Positions 7,494-15,068 of a stretch of 17,433 bases of DNA are shown here, in pieces. A model generated the notes under the pieces. The model saw only the letters and a program-made list of their open reading frames with translations. It had not been told where the DNA came from and did not search any database. Every line of letters begins with the position of its first letter. Position 1 is the first letter of the stretch. This DNA comes from CAYUJH01 sp964394585 (GTDB taxonomy: Bacteria; Bacteroidota; Bacteroidia; Cytophagales; Flammeovirgaceae). The stretch covers positions 1-17,433 of the forward strand of contig CAYMYI010000093.1 of assembly GCA_964394585.1 (NCBI GenBank), written 5' to 3'. The position numbers were made by a program, and so were the translations under genes.

Positions 7494-9188
7494 TTACGCC
7501 TTATCGGTAATGCAGCCTTCTGAAGCAGAGGCAACCGATTTTGCATATTTGTATAAAATTCCTTGTTTGAATTTAAGCGCTGGGGCTTTCCATGCTTTGC
7601 GGCGTTTGGCAATTTCCTCTTCAGAAATTTCTGCATGGATTGTGTTGTTTGCCGCATCGATTGTAATGATGTCGCCATCTTTTACCAATCCGATAAGGCC
7701 GCCGGTTTGTGCTTCGGGCGTAACGTGCCCTACAACAAAGCCATGTGTACCTCCCGAAAAGCGCCCATCAGTAATTAAAGCCACCGATTTACCTAGCCCG
7801 GCACCAATAATGGCAGAAGTAGGCTTGAGCATTTCGGGCATACCCGGTGCGCCTTTGGGACCTACATATCGGATAACTACCACATTCCCTGCTTTTACTT
7901 TCCCATCGCGGATGGCATCGATGGCAACAAATTCGTCGTCGAACACTACGGCAGGGCCCGTGAAGTATTCACCTTCTTTGCCGGTTACTTTGGCGACCGC
8001 TCCTTCTTCGGCAAGGTTGCCAAACAAAATTTGAATATGGCCGGTAGGCTTCAACGGTTTATCCAAAGGGAGGATTACTTGCTGCCCTTCTTTCAAATCG
8101 GGGACTTCTGCGAGGTTTTCGGCAATCGTCTTTCCTGTTACGGTAAGGCACTCGCCATGTAACAACCCTTCTTTCAGTAAGAATTTCATTACAGAGGGGA
8201 TGCCGCCGATTTCGTGCAAATCTTCCATAAGGTATTTGCCACTAGGTTTCAGGTCGGCAATATAGGGGACTTTATCGCTCACCCGTTGGAAGTCTTTCAA
8301 GGTTAGTTTTAGCCCATACGCATGGGCAATAGCCAGCATATGCAGCGTTGCATTGGTAGAACCTCCTAATGCCATAATAAGGGTTAGTGCATTTTCGAGC
8401 GATTGCTGCGTAACAATATCACGCGGTTTGATATCCTCTTTTAACAAATGGTAAATAGCTTTACCTATTTTAGCGCATTCTGCGCGCTTATCGGGGCTAA
8501 CAGCAGGGTTCGAGGCGCTATAGGGCAGGCTCATCCCCATGGCTTCAATTGCCGACGACATGGTGTTGGCTGTATACATACCTCCACACGCACCAGCCCC
8601 GGGGCATGCATTACGGATAACGCCTTGGTAGTCTTCGTCGCTGATGGTACCGGCAAACTTTTCGCCTAGAGCCTCAAATGCCGAAACGATATTAAGTTTG
8701 CGATCTTTATAGCACCCGGAAGCAATGGTGCCTCCATATACCATGATACCGGGCCGATTAAGTCGACCCAGTGCCATTAAAGCACCTGGCATGTTTTTAT
8801 CGCAGCCTACTACGGCGACTACGGCATCGTACCATTGCCCGCCGGCTACGGTTTCAATCGAATCGGCGATAATATCGCGCGAGGGTAAAGAGTATAACAT
8901 GCCCCTCGTGCCGTTCGATATACCATCGCTTACGCCAATAGTATGGTAAATTAAGCCTACCAAATCGCTCGCTTGTACGCCCTCTTTAATGTCTTTGGCG
9001 AGGTCGTTCAGGTGCATATTGCAGGGGTTACCCTCGAAACCGGTACTTACAATGCCTACCTGTGGCTTTTTCATGTCTTCTTCAGTAAGCCCAATGGCAT
9101 ACAACATAGCTTGTGCGGCAGGTTGCGTAGGATCTTGAGTAATCGTACGGCTGTAGCGGTTCATTGCTTGTTTTTGGGTAGTGTTCAT
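7494..9188 (-). CDS. ilvD: Dihydroxy-acid dehydratase
   Basis: IlvD dehydrates the dihydroxy acids to 2-oxoisovalerate and 2-oxo-3-methylvalerate with an Fe-S cluster. The 564-residue length is typical of the family. The conserved cysteines are visible: Cys56 in GNPCNMH, Cys129 in VVGCDKNMPG, and Cys195/Cys201 in NACPGAGACGGMYTANT. The C-terminal part has the usual TDGRFSGGTHGFVVGHVTPEA. It follows ilvE by 39 bp and precedes ilvB by 71 bp, and reads as part of a single transcription unit. Confidence 0.97.
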   Translation of the reverse strand: MNTTQKQAMNRYSRTITQDPTQPAAQAMLYAIGLTEEDMKKPQVGIVSTGFEGNPCNMHLNDLAKDIKEGVQASDLVGLIYHTIGVSDGISNGTRGMLYSLPSRDIIADSIETVAGGQWYDAVVAVVGCDKNMPGALMALGRLNRPGIMVYGGTIASGCYKDRKLNIVSAFEALGEKFAGTISDEDYQGVIRNACPGAGACGGMYTANTMSSAIEAMGMSLPYSASNPAVSPDKRAECAKIGKAIYHLLKEDIKPRDIVTQQSLENALTLIMALGGSTNATLHMLAIAHAYGLKLTLKDFQRVSDKVPYIADLKPSGKYLMEDLHEIGGIPSVMKFLLKEGLLHGECLTVTGKTIAENLAEVPDLKEGQQVILPLDKPLKPTGHIQILFGNLAEEGAVAKVTGKEGEYFTGPAVVFDDEFVAIDAIRDGKVKAGNVVVIRYVGPKGAPGMPEMLKPTSAIIGAGLGKSVALITDGRFSGGTHGFVVGHVTPEAQTGGLIGLVKDGDIITIDAANNTIHAEISEEEIAKRRKAWKAPALKFKQGILYKYAKSVASASEGCITDKA

Positions 9189-9227
9189 AGGATGCAGTTC
9201 GTTTGTAGTGGTTGTAGAATCTATGCT

Positions 9228-10121
9228 TTAGATGATTGAATAGGTGTCGTACTCGCCTTGGGTAACCCGTTGGCGGTATTTGGTAAATAGCATATGGCCG
9301 AGCGTATCGTGCCACGGAGTATGGAAGGCTTTGCCATTAAAAGATCGGATTCCTGAAATTTCGGCGGCAGTACCTGCAAAGAAAGCTCCATCGGCTTCGG
9401 CAAACTCTTCAGGGGTGGTTTGTTTTTCTTTTACTTCAATATCGAGCTCAGCAGCTAACTCAAATACGGTAGCACGGGTAATGCCCGGCAAGATATTCCC
9501 CTTGGGCGGGGTGTACAAAACGCCCTCTTTTTCGTAGAAAATATTGGCGACGGAACCAGCTGCGATAAACCCATCGGTATCGGTGAGTACGGCTTCGTCG
9601 TAGCCATGTTGTTTCGCCTCGGTAGTGGCTAAAATTGAGTTTACGTAGTGCCCTGTAATCTTCGATTCTACTTCAATGGTTTTAGGGTGAGGGCGTTGAT
9701 AGGTTGAAAGCATCACATCGAGTAAATCGTTGCCTAAATATTTTCCCCATCGCCATGCGGCAATAAAAATATTGACACCTTCGGTAGGCATCATCAGGCG
9801 CATATTTGCCCCAAAAAAGATCAGTGGGCGTATATACGCATCGGTGAGTTGGTTTTGCTCCAACAGTTCGTAGGTAAAGTGCGTCAGCTCTTCAGGCGAG
9901 TAAGGAAGGTCAAGCTGAAACTTTTTCGCAGAGGCCTCCATACGCTCAAAGTGTTCGCGTGCTTTAAAGATATGAGGGCCTAGCGGGGTGTTGTAAGCCC
10001 GTAGCCCGTCAAAAATACCATTGCCATAATGCATTGATTGTGAGTACAAATCGCCTTGGGCGGCATATGCCGGGATAAACTGGCCGTTTAAAAATACGAT
10101 GGTGTCTTGCTGATGATACAT
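9228..10121 (-). CDS. ilvE: Branched-chain amino acid aminotransferase (fold type IV), with an unusual active-site Ala
   Basis: IlvE transfers an amino group from glutamate to the Val, Ile and Leu ketoacids. The 297-residue protein has family motifs: SQSMHYGNGIFDGLRAY (27-43), catalytic Lys154 in ESKITGHYVNSILA, PKGNILPGITRATV, and DGAFFAGTAAEI near the C-terminus. One key residue differs. The segment normally reading (V/I)-x-E-G-x-x-x-N is GFIAAGSVANIF (184-195), so Ala188 replaces the Glu that contacts the PLP pyridine nitrogen (Glu193 of E. coli IlvE). The frame is intact on both sides and the codon is GCT. It is the first enzyme gene of the operon, behind the attenuator. The ATG at 10119-10121 aligns well with family N-termini. 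Confidence 0.93.
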   Translation of the reverse strand: MYHQQDTIVFLNGQFIPAYAAQGDLYSQSMHYGNGIFDGLRAYNTPLGPHIFKAREHFERMEASAKKFQLDLPYSPEELTHFTYELLEQNQLTDAYIRPLIFFGANMRLMMPTEGVNIFIAAWRWGKYLGNDLLDVMLSTYQRPHPKTIEVESKITGHYVNSILATTEAKQHGYDEAVLTDTDGFIAAGSVANIFYEKEGVLYTPPKGNILPGITRATVFELAAELDIEVKEKQTTPEEFAEADGAFFAGTAAEISGIRSFNGKAFHTPWHDTLGHMLFTKYRQRVTQGEYDTYSII

Positions 10122-10163
10122 GCTGAGTACTGATTTTTTTTAAAGTTGAAACAAATGCTTATT

Positions 10164-10194
10164 AAAAAAGCCATTATCGGCTGATAATGGCTTT
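10164..10194 (-). terminator. Attenuator: intrinsic terminator in the ilv leader (segments 3:4)
   Basis: In minus-strand RNA, AAAGCCAUUAUC (10194 to 10183) and GAUAAUGGCUUU (10178 to 10167) form a perfect 12-bp stem with an AGCC loop and run into six U ending at 10164. It lies 24 bases after the stop codon of the BCAA-rich leader ORF and 42 bases before ilvE. There is no larger gene just upstream for it to terminate, so its position points to regulation of ilvE entry. Confidence 0.92.
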
Positions 10195-10235
10195 ACGTAA
10201 CGTTACATATTATGAAGTTATACCACTATCAGCCG
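10178..10235 (-). promoter_or_regulatory. Antiterminator pairing of the ilv attenuator (segments 2:3)
   Basis: Segment 2, CGGCTGATAGTGGT (10235 to 10222), is made of the last leader codons. It can pair with segment 3, GCCATTATCAGCCG (10191 to 10178), as 14 consecutive pairs including two G-U, around a 30-base loop. Segment 3 overlaps the 5' arm, the loop and the first base of the 3' arm of the terminator, so the two structures exclude each other. Confidence 0.8.
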
Positions 10236-10301
10236 CTCCGAAGGACGAATGACTAGCACGACTAGTGCATTAATAGCGATAATGATGAAACTTCCTGTCA
10301 T
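10218..10301 (-). CDS. ilv operon leader peptide, 27 residues, Ile/Val/Leu-rich (ilvL-like)
   Basis: A short ORF opens at an ATG (10299-10301) preceded by AAGGA with 9-base spacing, and stops with TAA at 10218-10220. It begins MTGSFIIIAI, contains LVVLVI at residues 13-18 and ends LIVV at 24-27. In total it has six Ile, five Val and three Leu among 27 residues. Its layout resembles the E. coli ilv leader peptides (M-T start, runs of Ile and Val). A perfect terminator and a competing antiterminator follow. Ribosome stalling at residues 6-18, when Ile-, Val- or Leu-tRNA is scarce, would leave segment 2 free and permit transcription into ilvE. A tiny membrane peptide is the alternative reading, but that would not explain the paired RNA structures. 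Confidence 0.85.
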   Translation of the reverse strand: MTGSFIIIAINALVVLVIRPSERLIVV

Positions 10302-10365
10302 AATGTTAAATCCTTAAACTTGATTTTTCTTACGCTGTAAAGAACGAGAGGCTAAAAATAAATTC

Positions 10366-10400
10366 CAAATTATATTCTTACATTTTTTATAAAAAGACAA
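10366..10400 (-). promoter_or_regulatory. Possible promoter of the ilv leader transcript
   Basis: TATAATTTG (10374 to 10366) resembles the Bacteroidota -7 element TANNTTTG, with one extra spacer base. A TTG lies 23 bases upstream (10400 to 10398), slightly farther than usual for the -33 element. It would give a leader of roughly 55-65 bases before the leader-peptide ATG. No clear terminator separates this point from the upstream lipoprotein gene. Confidence 0.3.
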
Positions 10401-10468
10401 TTTTAATCGCCTTTCATAATATTTGTTGTAACAAAAGTTGGTGTTCTTTTTAAAATACAGAATGTACT

Positions 10469-11173
10469 TTACTGGGGTTCTATTCCCCAATCGATTGCTC
10501 TAATTTCTTGGTAAATGCCACCTACGACAGAATCTTGTCCATAAAAAGGATTCAGAAAATTATTGATAAACTGAAAGACTTCGGTTCGGCGATAGACCAT
10601 GCCTATGTTTTCGGCGTACATCTCGTAGCGGACATCTTTATCCACTAGGCTGGAGTCGGCGCTGTGTTCAATGCGCAACACATTGGAGAATCGTTGCCCC
10701 TCTACCGAAAAGGAGGGCAATAGTTCGGCGCGGTATTCTTCGGCAGGGAAATCGTTGAGGGCATTGCCGTTCCAGGTGGTGCCATCGTAGGTAGGGAACA
10801 CCAGCTTAATGAAGGGTTCGTTGTTTTCAATCTTCACTAACCGACTTGGTTCTTTGCGCAGTGTCCAAACCGAATCGATTTGCCAAGGGCTTTCTGGAGT
10901 ATTGCGCACAAATTGCTCTATTCGGTAAGCCGTTTGCCCCGAAACATCGGTAAATGTATCGACGACCACTTCGCGGCGTTCAAACGTAACGAAAGAGTCA
11001 GGTAAAATTTCGCTGTGAAATACGGTATGTACCCGATAGGTTACATACTGCCCTTTGGTTACAGGGTAATAGGCAGTTCCAAAGAGTTCGGGGGCAACTT
11101 CATCGTCGGAACAGGCTGCCAGGCATAAAAAAAATGCGAGAATCCCGCAAAAGTATAGGTATGCTTTCTTCAT
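10469..11173 (-). CDS. Conserved lipoprotein of unknown function
   Basis: This 234-residue protein has a lipoprotein signal peptide: MKKAYLYFCG, a hydrophobic core, and a lipobox ending LAAC with Cys21 as the lipidated residue. The acidic CSDDE immediately after it resembles the lipoprotein export signals that send Bacteroidota lipoproteins to the cell surface. The mature part is a predicted beta-rich soluble domain beginning YYPVTKGQYVTYRV, with many aromatic residues and no enzymatic motif I recognise. The gene stands alone, between the terminator of the protease gene and the ilv leader region. Function unknown. Confidence 0.75.
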   Translation of the reverse strand: MKKAYLYFCGILAFFLCLAACSDDEVAPELFGTAYYPVTKGQYVTYRVHTVFHSEILPDSFVTFERREVVVDTFTDVSGQTAYRIEQFVRNTPESPWQIDSVWTLRKEPSRLVKIENNEPFIKLVFPTYDGTTWNGNALNDFPAEEYRAELLPSFSVEGQRFSNVLRIEHSADSSLVDKDVRYEMYAENIGMVYRRTEVFQFINNFLNPFYGQDSVVGGIYQEIRAIDWGIEPQ

Positions 11174-11219
11174 AAAGGATAATAGATTTACTTTTTTAGA
11201 AACCTAACAAAAAGGATAC

Positions 11220-11252
11220 AAAAAAACGCTGTTCTTCAGAAAGAACAGCGTT
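11220..11252 (-). terminator. Rho-independent terminator after the YugP-like protease gene
   Basis: The RNA arms AACGCUGUUCUU and AAGAACAGCGUU form a perfect 12-bp stem with a 4-base loop and run into seven U (11226 to 11220). It starts 26 bp after the stop codon of the protease gene. Confidence 0.9.
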
Positions 11253-11278
11253 CTGTCAATAGTATGTCAATCCAAAGA

Positions 11279-11968
11279 CTAATCGTCGATACCTGCAAAT
11301 TGCAGGACATAGTATAGCAACATCACCAATGAGCCTAAGGCGGCAATTACATAGGTAAGGGCTGCCCATTTTAAGGCATCTTGTGCCATCCCATATTCTT
11401 TAGAACTTACTACGCGTTGCCCTTCTACCCAAGCGAGTGCCCGCTTGCTGGCATCGAGTTCTACGGGCAATGTTACAAAGCTAAAAAGGGTAATTACCGA
11501 GTAACAAGCAATGATAATGAGTAGAGCAGTAGTCCACGGAATAAATGTAAACACAAACGCGCTGAGCAGACTCAAAATAAAAATCACATTCAGGATGGTG
11601 TTGCTTACATTAAGGGCGGGCACCATCATAGAACGAAATTGAAGCATGCTATACGCATTGGCATGTTGTACGGCATGTCCTACCTCATGTGCTGCAACAG
11701 CCACGGCGGCGGCATTTCTTCCATGATAGACGTCTTCGCTTAGGTTTACCGTTTTATCGGCAGGGTTGTAGTGGTCGGTAAGTCTGCCGGGTACTGAGGT
11801 AATGGTTACATCGTAGATGCCGTGGTCGTGTAGCATTTTAGCAGCTGCTTCGGCACCACTCATTCCCGAACTAAGCGGGATTTGCGCATATTTTCTAAAC
11901 TTACTTTTCAACCGTTGGCTCGCTAGGAAACTTAGCAAACCAAACACAATGACAATGATCCAAATCAT
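11279..11968 (-). CDS. YugP-family zinc-dependent membrane metallopeptidase
   Basis: This 229-residue protein has an N-terminal membrane anchor (MIWIIVIVFGLLSFLA), a zincin motif AAHEVGHAVQHA (His94, Glu95, His98) and further membrane segments at about 120-142, 147-168 and 204-224. Glu170 in LPVELDASKRAL is the likely third zinc ligand. The order and the conserved text around the motif (AYSMLQFRSMMVPALN) match the YugP/Zn_peptidase_2 family. The biological substrate is not known. It has its own terminator downstream and follows rdgB after 151 bp. Confidence 0.92.
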   Translation of the reverse strand: MIWIIVIVFGLLSFLASQRLKSKFRKYAQIPLSSGMSGAEAAAKMLHDHGIYDVTITSVPGRLTDHYNPADKTVNLSEDVYHGRNAAAVAVAAHEVGHAVQHANAYSMLQFRSMMVPALNVSNTILNVIFILSLLSAFVFTFIPWTTALLIIIACYSVITLFSFVTLPVELDASKRALAWVEGQRVVSSKEYGMAQDALKWAALTYVIAALGSLVMLLYYVLQFAGIDD

Positions 11969-12119
11969 ATACGAACGTTATTTAAAGTTTTCTTGAGAAA
12001 AGATAATGAGTACAATTGATTTTTAGTGCAACTATCAGCAAAACGATTTCCAACCGAAAAAGTTGGGTAAAATTGGCAGGGTAACATACCGCAAAACGCC
12101 AATTTGGCAAGGCGACTAG

Positions 12120-12701
12120 CTACCCCTCTGCGTTTAAAAACGCAACGAGTTGGCGTGTGGCTTTCCCTCGGTGGCTCATAGTATTCTTTTCTTCCATACT
12201 CATTTCGGCAAACGTTTGCAGATTGCCTTCGGGGCGGAAAATAGGGTCGTAGCCAAAACCTTCCGTACCGGAGCGCTCTCGAATGATTTCGCCCTCGGCG
12301 ACTCCTTCAAACAAATGAGGTGTTCCTTCTAGCACTAAGCAGATTACCGTAACAAACCTCGCCGAACGGTGCGCAGTATCTCCCATCTTTTCGAGTACGA
12401 GCTGCATGTTATCTTCGCTGTTGCGTTGAGGGCCAGCATACCGCGCCGAATATACGCCGGGTTCGCCATTGAGGGCATCTACGAGCAGGCCGGTATCGTC
12501 GGCAAAGCAACTTATATGATAGTGTTCCCAAACATACTGTGCTTTCTGTTGAGCATTGCCAGCTAGGGTATCTTGCGTTTCGGGGAGTTCTTCGTGGCAA
12601 CCGATATCGCTCAAACTAAGAATTTGGTAACGCCCTTCTAACAGTTGGCGAATTTCTGCCAACTTATTGGCATTGTTGGTGGCAAAGCAAATAGATTTCA
12701 T
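12120..12701 (-). CDS. rdgB: XTP/dITP diphosphatase (RdgB/HAM1 family)
   Basis: This enzyme hydrolyses non-canonical purine nucleoside triphosphates (dITP, XTP) to monophosphates, keeping deaminated bases out of DNA. The 193-residue protein has the full family signature: FATNNANKLAEI with the phosphate-binding TNNANK (8-13), FADDTGL (66-72) with catalytic acidic residues, GFGYDPIF (148-155) and MSHRGKA (175-181). The start is 18 bp after the stop of the two-TM membrane protein gene, so the two are probably co-transcribed. The 151-bp gap downstream has only weak GCC/GGC dyads and no convincing terminator. Confidence 0.96.
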   Translation of the reverse strand: MKSICFATNNANKLAEIRQLLEGRYQILSLSDIGCHEELPETQDTLAGNAQQKAQYVWEHYHISCFADDTGLLVDALNGEPGVYSARYAGPQRNSEDNMQLVLEKMGDTAHRSARFVTVICLVLEGTPHLFEGVAEGEIIRERSGTEGFGYDPIFRPEGNLQTFAEMSMEEKNTMSHRGKATRQLVAFLNAEG

Positions 12702-12719
12702 GAGGGGAATACTTATTTG

Positions 12720-13373
12720 TTATTCTACTGATTCAGTGAAGGCGATTGGGAGATAGTGCTGCGTTGCCTCGGCCCATGTAATGCTCTTTCGTTTTTTACT
12801 AAAAATATATTGAAAAGTGAACATAACGGTACTAATCAGTACGATGAAGATTATTACAGAGGGGAAATCGTTGGTAAAATCCCATATAAGATTTTCAATC
12901 AATACAATTAAAAGGCTAAGTAATGAGATGCCCCCTACGGCTTTCCCAGCGATCAGCAGTTTGGGAGAAATCGTATGCAAACGCCGGTTGAGCCCTGAAA
13001 TCCCATACAAAGTTGGATGAGAGGGTCTCAGTTTGGGAAGCAAGACTGCCATAAAATTACTATAAGCCTCCACCTGATTTTCCTGATAGCCTTCCCGTGG
13101 ATGTATCAGCGAGTTGATTACTAAAGGATGTGAATCCGAAGTTACGATGGTACATCGGTACGTCATCTCTAAATCATCCGAATCACCTACGCGCCTCAGT
13201 TCGGTTTGGAAATGCACTTCTTTTACGTCGTTAAAATTGTAGGTTACACCATCGTTTTTTAGTACGGCAGGGTACGGAATTGCCCCGGTAGACTGATGAA
13301 TTTGCAAGTAATCTTCGTGCAATTCAATAAAAGCGTATGCATGGTAGTAAGTAGCCAGTGGAGTATTCATCAT
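12720..13373 (-). CDS. Two-TM membrane protein of unknown function
   Basis: This 217-residue protein has a soluble N-terminal half (1-125) rich in beta strands, with YNFNDVKEVHFQTELRR and MTYRCTIVTSDSHPLVINS. That layout recalls the PH-like domains of small Bacteroidota membrane proteins. Two membrane segments follow (about 139-163 and 171-191), then a short basic and acidic tail. No catalytic motif is visible. The start could be Met1 or Met2, since the first two codons are both ATG. It is the first gene before rdgB and diverges from the cNMP-binding/SpoIIE gene across 138 bp. Confidence 0.65.
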   Translation of the reverse strand: MMNTPLATYYHAYAFIELHEDYLQIHQSTGAIPYPAVLKNDGVTYNFNDVKEVHFQTELRRVGDSDDLEMTYRCTIVTSDSHPLVINSLIHPREGYQENQVEAYSNFMAVLLPKLRPSHPTLYGISGLNRRLHTISPKLLIAGKAVGGISLLSLLIVLIENLIWDFTNDFPSVIIFIVLISTVMFTFQYIFSKKRKSITWAEATQHYLPIAFTESVE

Positions 13374-13511
13374 GTTTTAGGTGTAAGAAAGAATGTTCAG
13401 TGTGCTCCCTAAATATACGGAAGCCATGCTGAAAAGTAAGGGGGGAATTGTACGTTCGGCTAAAAGCCCCTCGTTATTGCATAAAGAACCTTTGTTTTAC
13501 GCTTTAACTTT

Positions 13512-14939
13512 TTGCCTGTGGGAAAGCATACCATTACTACCCTCGTCCCTACTGAAGACAAAGTCGCTTTTTTAAAAGAAGTGGATTTGTTTGTGAATAT
13601 TCCTACCCATTTGTTGTATAAGGTAGCGCCGGTATTGCAAGAAATTGCCGTAGCACCTAACGAGCGTATCATTGCAGAAGGCGACCAAGGCGACTGCATG
13701 TATTTGCTTTACGATGGTAAAATGAAAGTGCATAAAGGGGAGCATACCATTGCCGAAATCGCCCCGAAATCAGTTGTGGGGGAGCTATCGTTGCTTACCA
13801 ATGCTCCGCGTTCAGCTTCGGTAACAGCAATTGAACCGAGTATTTTGTTGCGTTTAGAGCAAGTTGATTTTTACTACACGTTGGGCGAAAGCCCCGAACT
13901 TTCAAAAGGTTTGCTGAATATCTTCATCAATCGGTTAAATACCCAAAGCGAGCGCACCATCGATGCATTAAAAAAACGTGAAGAAGAACTCGAAGAACAA
14001 GTGGCGGAGCGTACTAGCCAGCTCGAACGCGAAAAGAAAAAACTTGAAGAAGCCCTCGAAGAAATTCAGATAAAAAACTTACGGCTTTCCAAAGCAAACG
14101 ATAAAATCAGTGCGCAAAAAACCGAAATTGAAAATAAAAACCGACACATTACCCAAAGCATTACCTATGCAAGCCGCATTCAGAATGCCATACTAGGCGA
14201 GCCTCAGCACATTATTAAGCATTTACAGCGGCAAGGCTGCGATGCTTTTGTGTTTTTTCAACCAAAAGATATTGTAAGCGGCGATTTTTATTGGTTCACC
14301 CATACCGAAGAGCGTACGATCATCATCGTTTCGGATTGTACGGGGCACGGAGTACCAGGCGCTTTTATGACTATGATGGGCAGCGCCCTACTCAACGAAA
14401 TTGTGAACGAAAAGCGCGTGTACGACCCTGCCAAAATTCTCTTCGAACTTGATAAGAAAGTTTGCGAAGCAACCATGACCAACGATGAGCTTTCTACCGT
14501 GAACGACGGCATGGATATGAGTGTATTGGTGATTGACCGTAAAGAGGAATGGGTTCATTTTGCGGGGGCAAAAAACAGTATTTTCCATGTAACCGATCCT
14601 GTGTTGCACATGGGCGAGCTCATCAAAGGCAATCGGTTCCCTATCGGGAGTCAGCAGTACGAAAATGGCAAGCGCTTTTCTACGCAGCACATTAAAAAAG
14701 TAAAAGGTGATTTGTTCTATTTGTTTTCAGATGGATTTCAAGACCAAGCCGGTGGCAAGGGCGATGCGGACAATCCATGGGGTAGAAAATACCTTTCGCG
14801 GAGGTTTCGCAATTTTTTGTTGCAACATGCTACGCTTCCTATGGAAGAACAACGCGAAGCATTGGAAAGCGAATTACAACTGTGGAAACAAAGCCGCCCA
14901 CAAACCGACGATATTTTGGTGCTAGGAGTAAAAATATAA
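13512..14939 (+). CDS. Cyclic-nucleotide-binding domain / coiled coil / SpoIIE-type PP2C phosphatase
   Basis: This protein of about 475 residues has a three-part architecture. Residues 21-140 form a cNMP-binding domain with the phosphate-binding cassette GELSLLTNAPRSAS (90-103), including Glu91 and Arg100, so ligand binding is plausible. Residues 150-215 are a charged coiled coil (KKREEELEEQVAERTSQLE). Residues 235-475 are a SpoIIE-like serine phosphatase with metal-binding acids in SGDFYW (Asp258), VSDCTGHGVPGAF (Asp275), FSDGFQDQ (Asp407) and TDDILVLGV (Asp466/467). The likely role is dephosphorylating an anti-anti-sigma or similar partner in response to a nucleotide signal. There is no ATG at the right place: TTG at 13512 or GTG at 13518 must serve, because an in-frame stop lies at 13482-13484 and the next ATG falls inside the domain. 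Confidence 0.93.
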   Translation: MPVGKHTITTLVPTEDKVAFLKEVDLFVNIPTHLLYKVAPVLQEIAVAPNERIIAEGDQGDCMYLLYDGKMKVHKGEHTIAEIAPKSVVGELSLLTNAPRSASVTAIEPSILLRLEQVDFYYTLGESPELSKGLLNIFINRLNTQSERTIDALKKREEELEEQVAERTSQLEREKKKLEEALEEIQIKNLRLSKANDKISAQKTEIENKNRHITQSITYASRIQNAILGEPQHIIKHLQRQGCDAFVFFQPKDIVSGDFYWFTHTEERTIIIVSDCTGHGVPGAFMTMMGSALLNEIVNEKRVYDPAKILFELDKKVCEATMTNDELSTVNDGMDMSVLVIDRKEEWVHFAGAKNSIFHVTDPVLHMGELIKGNRFPIGSQQYENGKRFSTQHIKKVKGDLFYLFSDGFQDQAGGKGDADNPWGRKYLSRRFRNFLLQHATLPMEEQREALESELQLWKQSRPQTDDILVLGVKI

Positions 14940-15068
14940 ACCTTATATCCCACATGCCTGTCTATTGATACCTGTGGGTGCCTTTTGATACCAAACAGCC
15001 TGCTAAATATTGGGAAACTGATAAGCAAAGCCATGCTTTGCGGAATCGCAACAAAATAGTGAAGGCTC

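Noticed and set aside
7510..8034. 174-codon plus-strand ORF opposite ilvD
   Set aside because: It is antisense to a fully conserved ilvD and its product shows no family resemblance. Long antisense frames are common opposite such GC-skewed codon positions.
10218..10301. Small membrane protein as an alternative reading of the leader ORF
   Set aside because: The peptide is hydrophobic enough, but the matching terminator, antiterminator and Ile-codon pairing, plus the position before ilvE, fit a leader peptide much better.
10122..10380. T-box or metabolite riboswitch upstream of ilvE
   Set aside because: No T-box consensus or other known aptamer core was seen, and the translated BCAA-rich ORF explains the terminator/antiterminator pair.
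11969..12119. Terminator after rdgB (GCCAA/TTGGC and CGCC/GGCG dyads)
   Set aside because: The dyads overlap, leave no proper loop and have only four T after them. Nothing firm can be called in this gap.
14940..15068. Terminator hairpin after the SpoIIE gene (CCCACA / TGTGGG, 14950-14975)
   Set aside because: There are only six pairs around a large loop and the following T-run is broken. It is too weak to list as a terminator.
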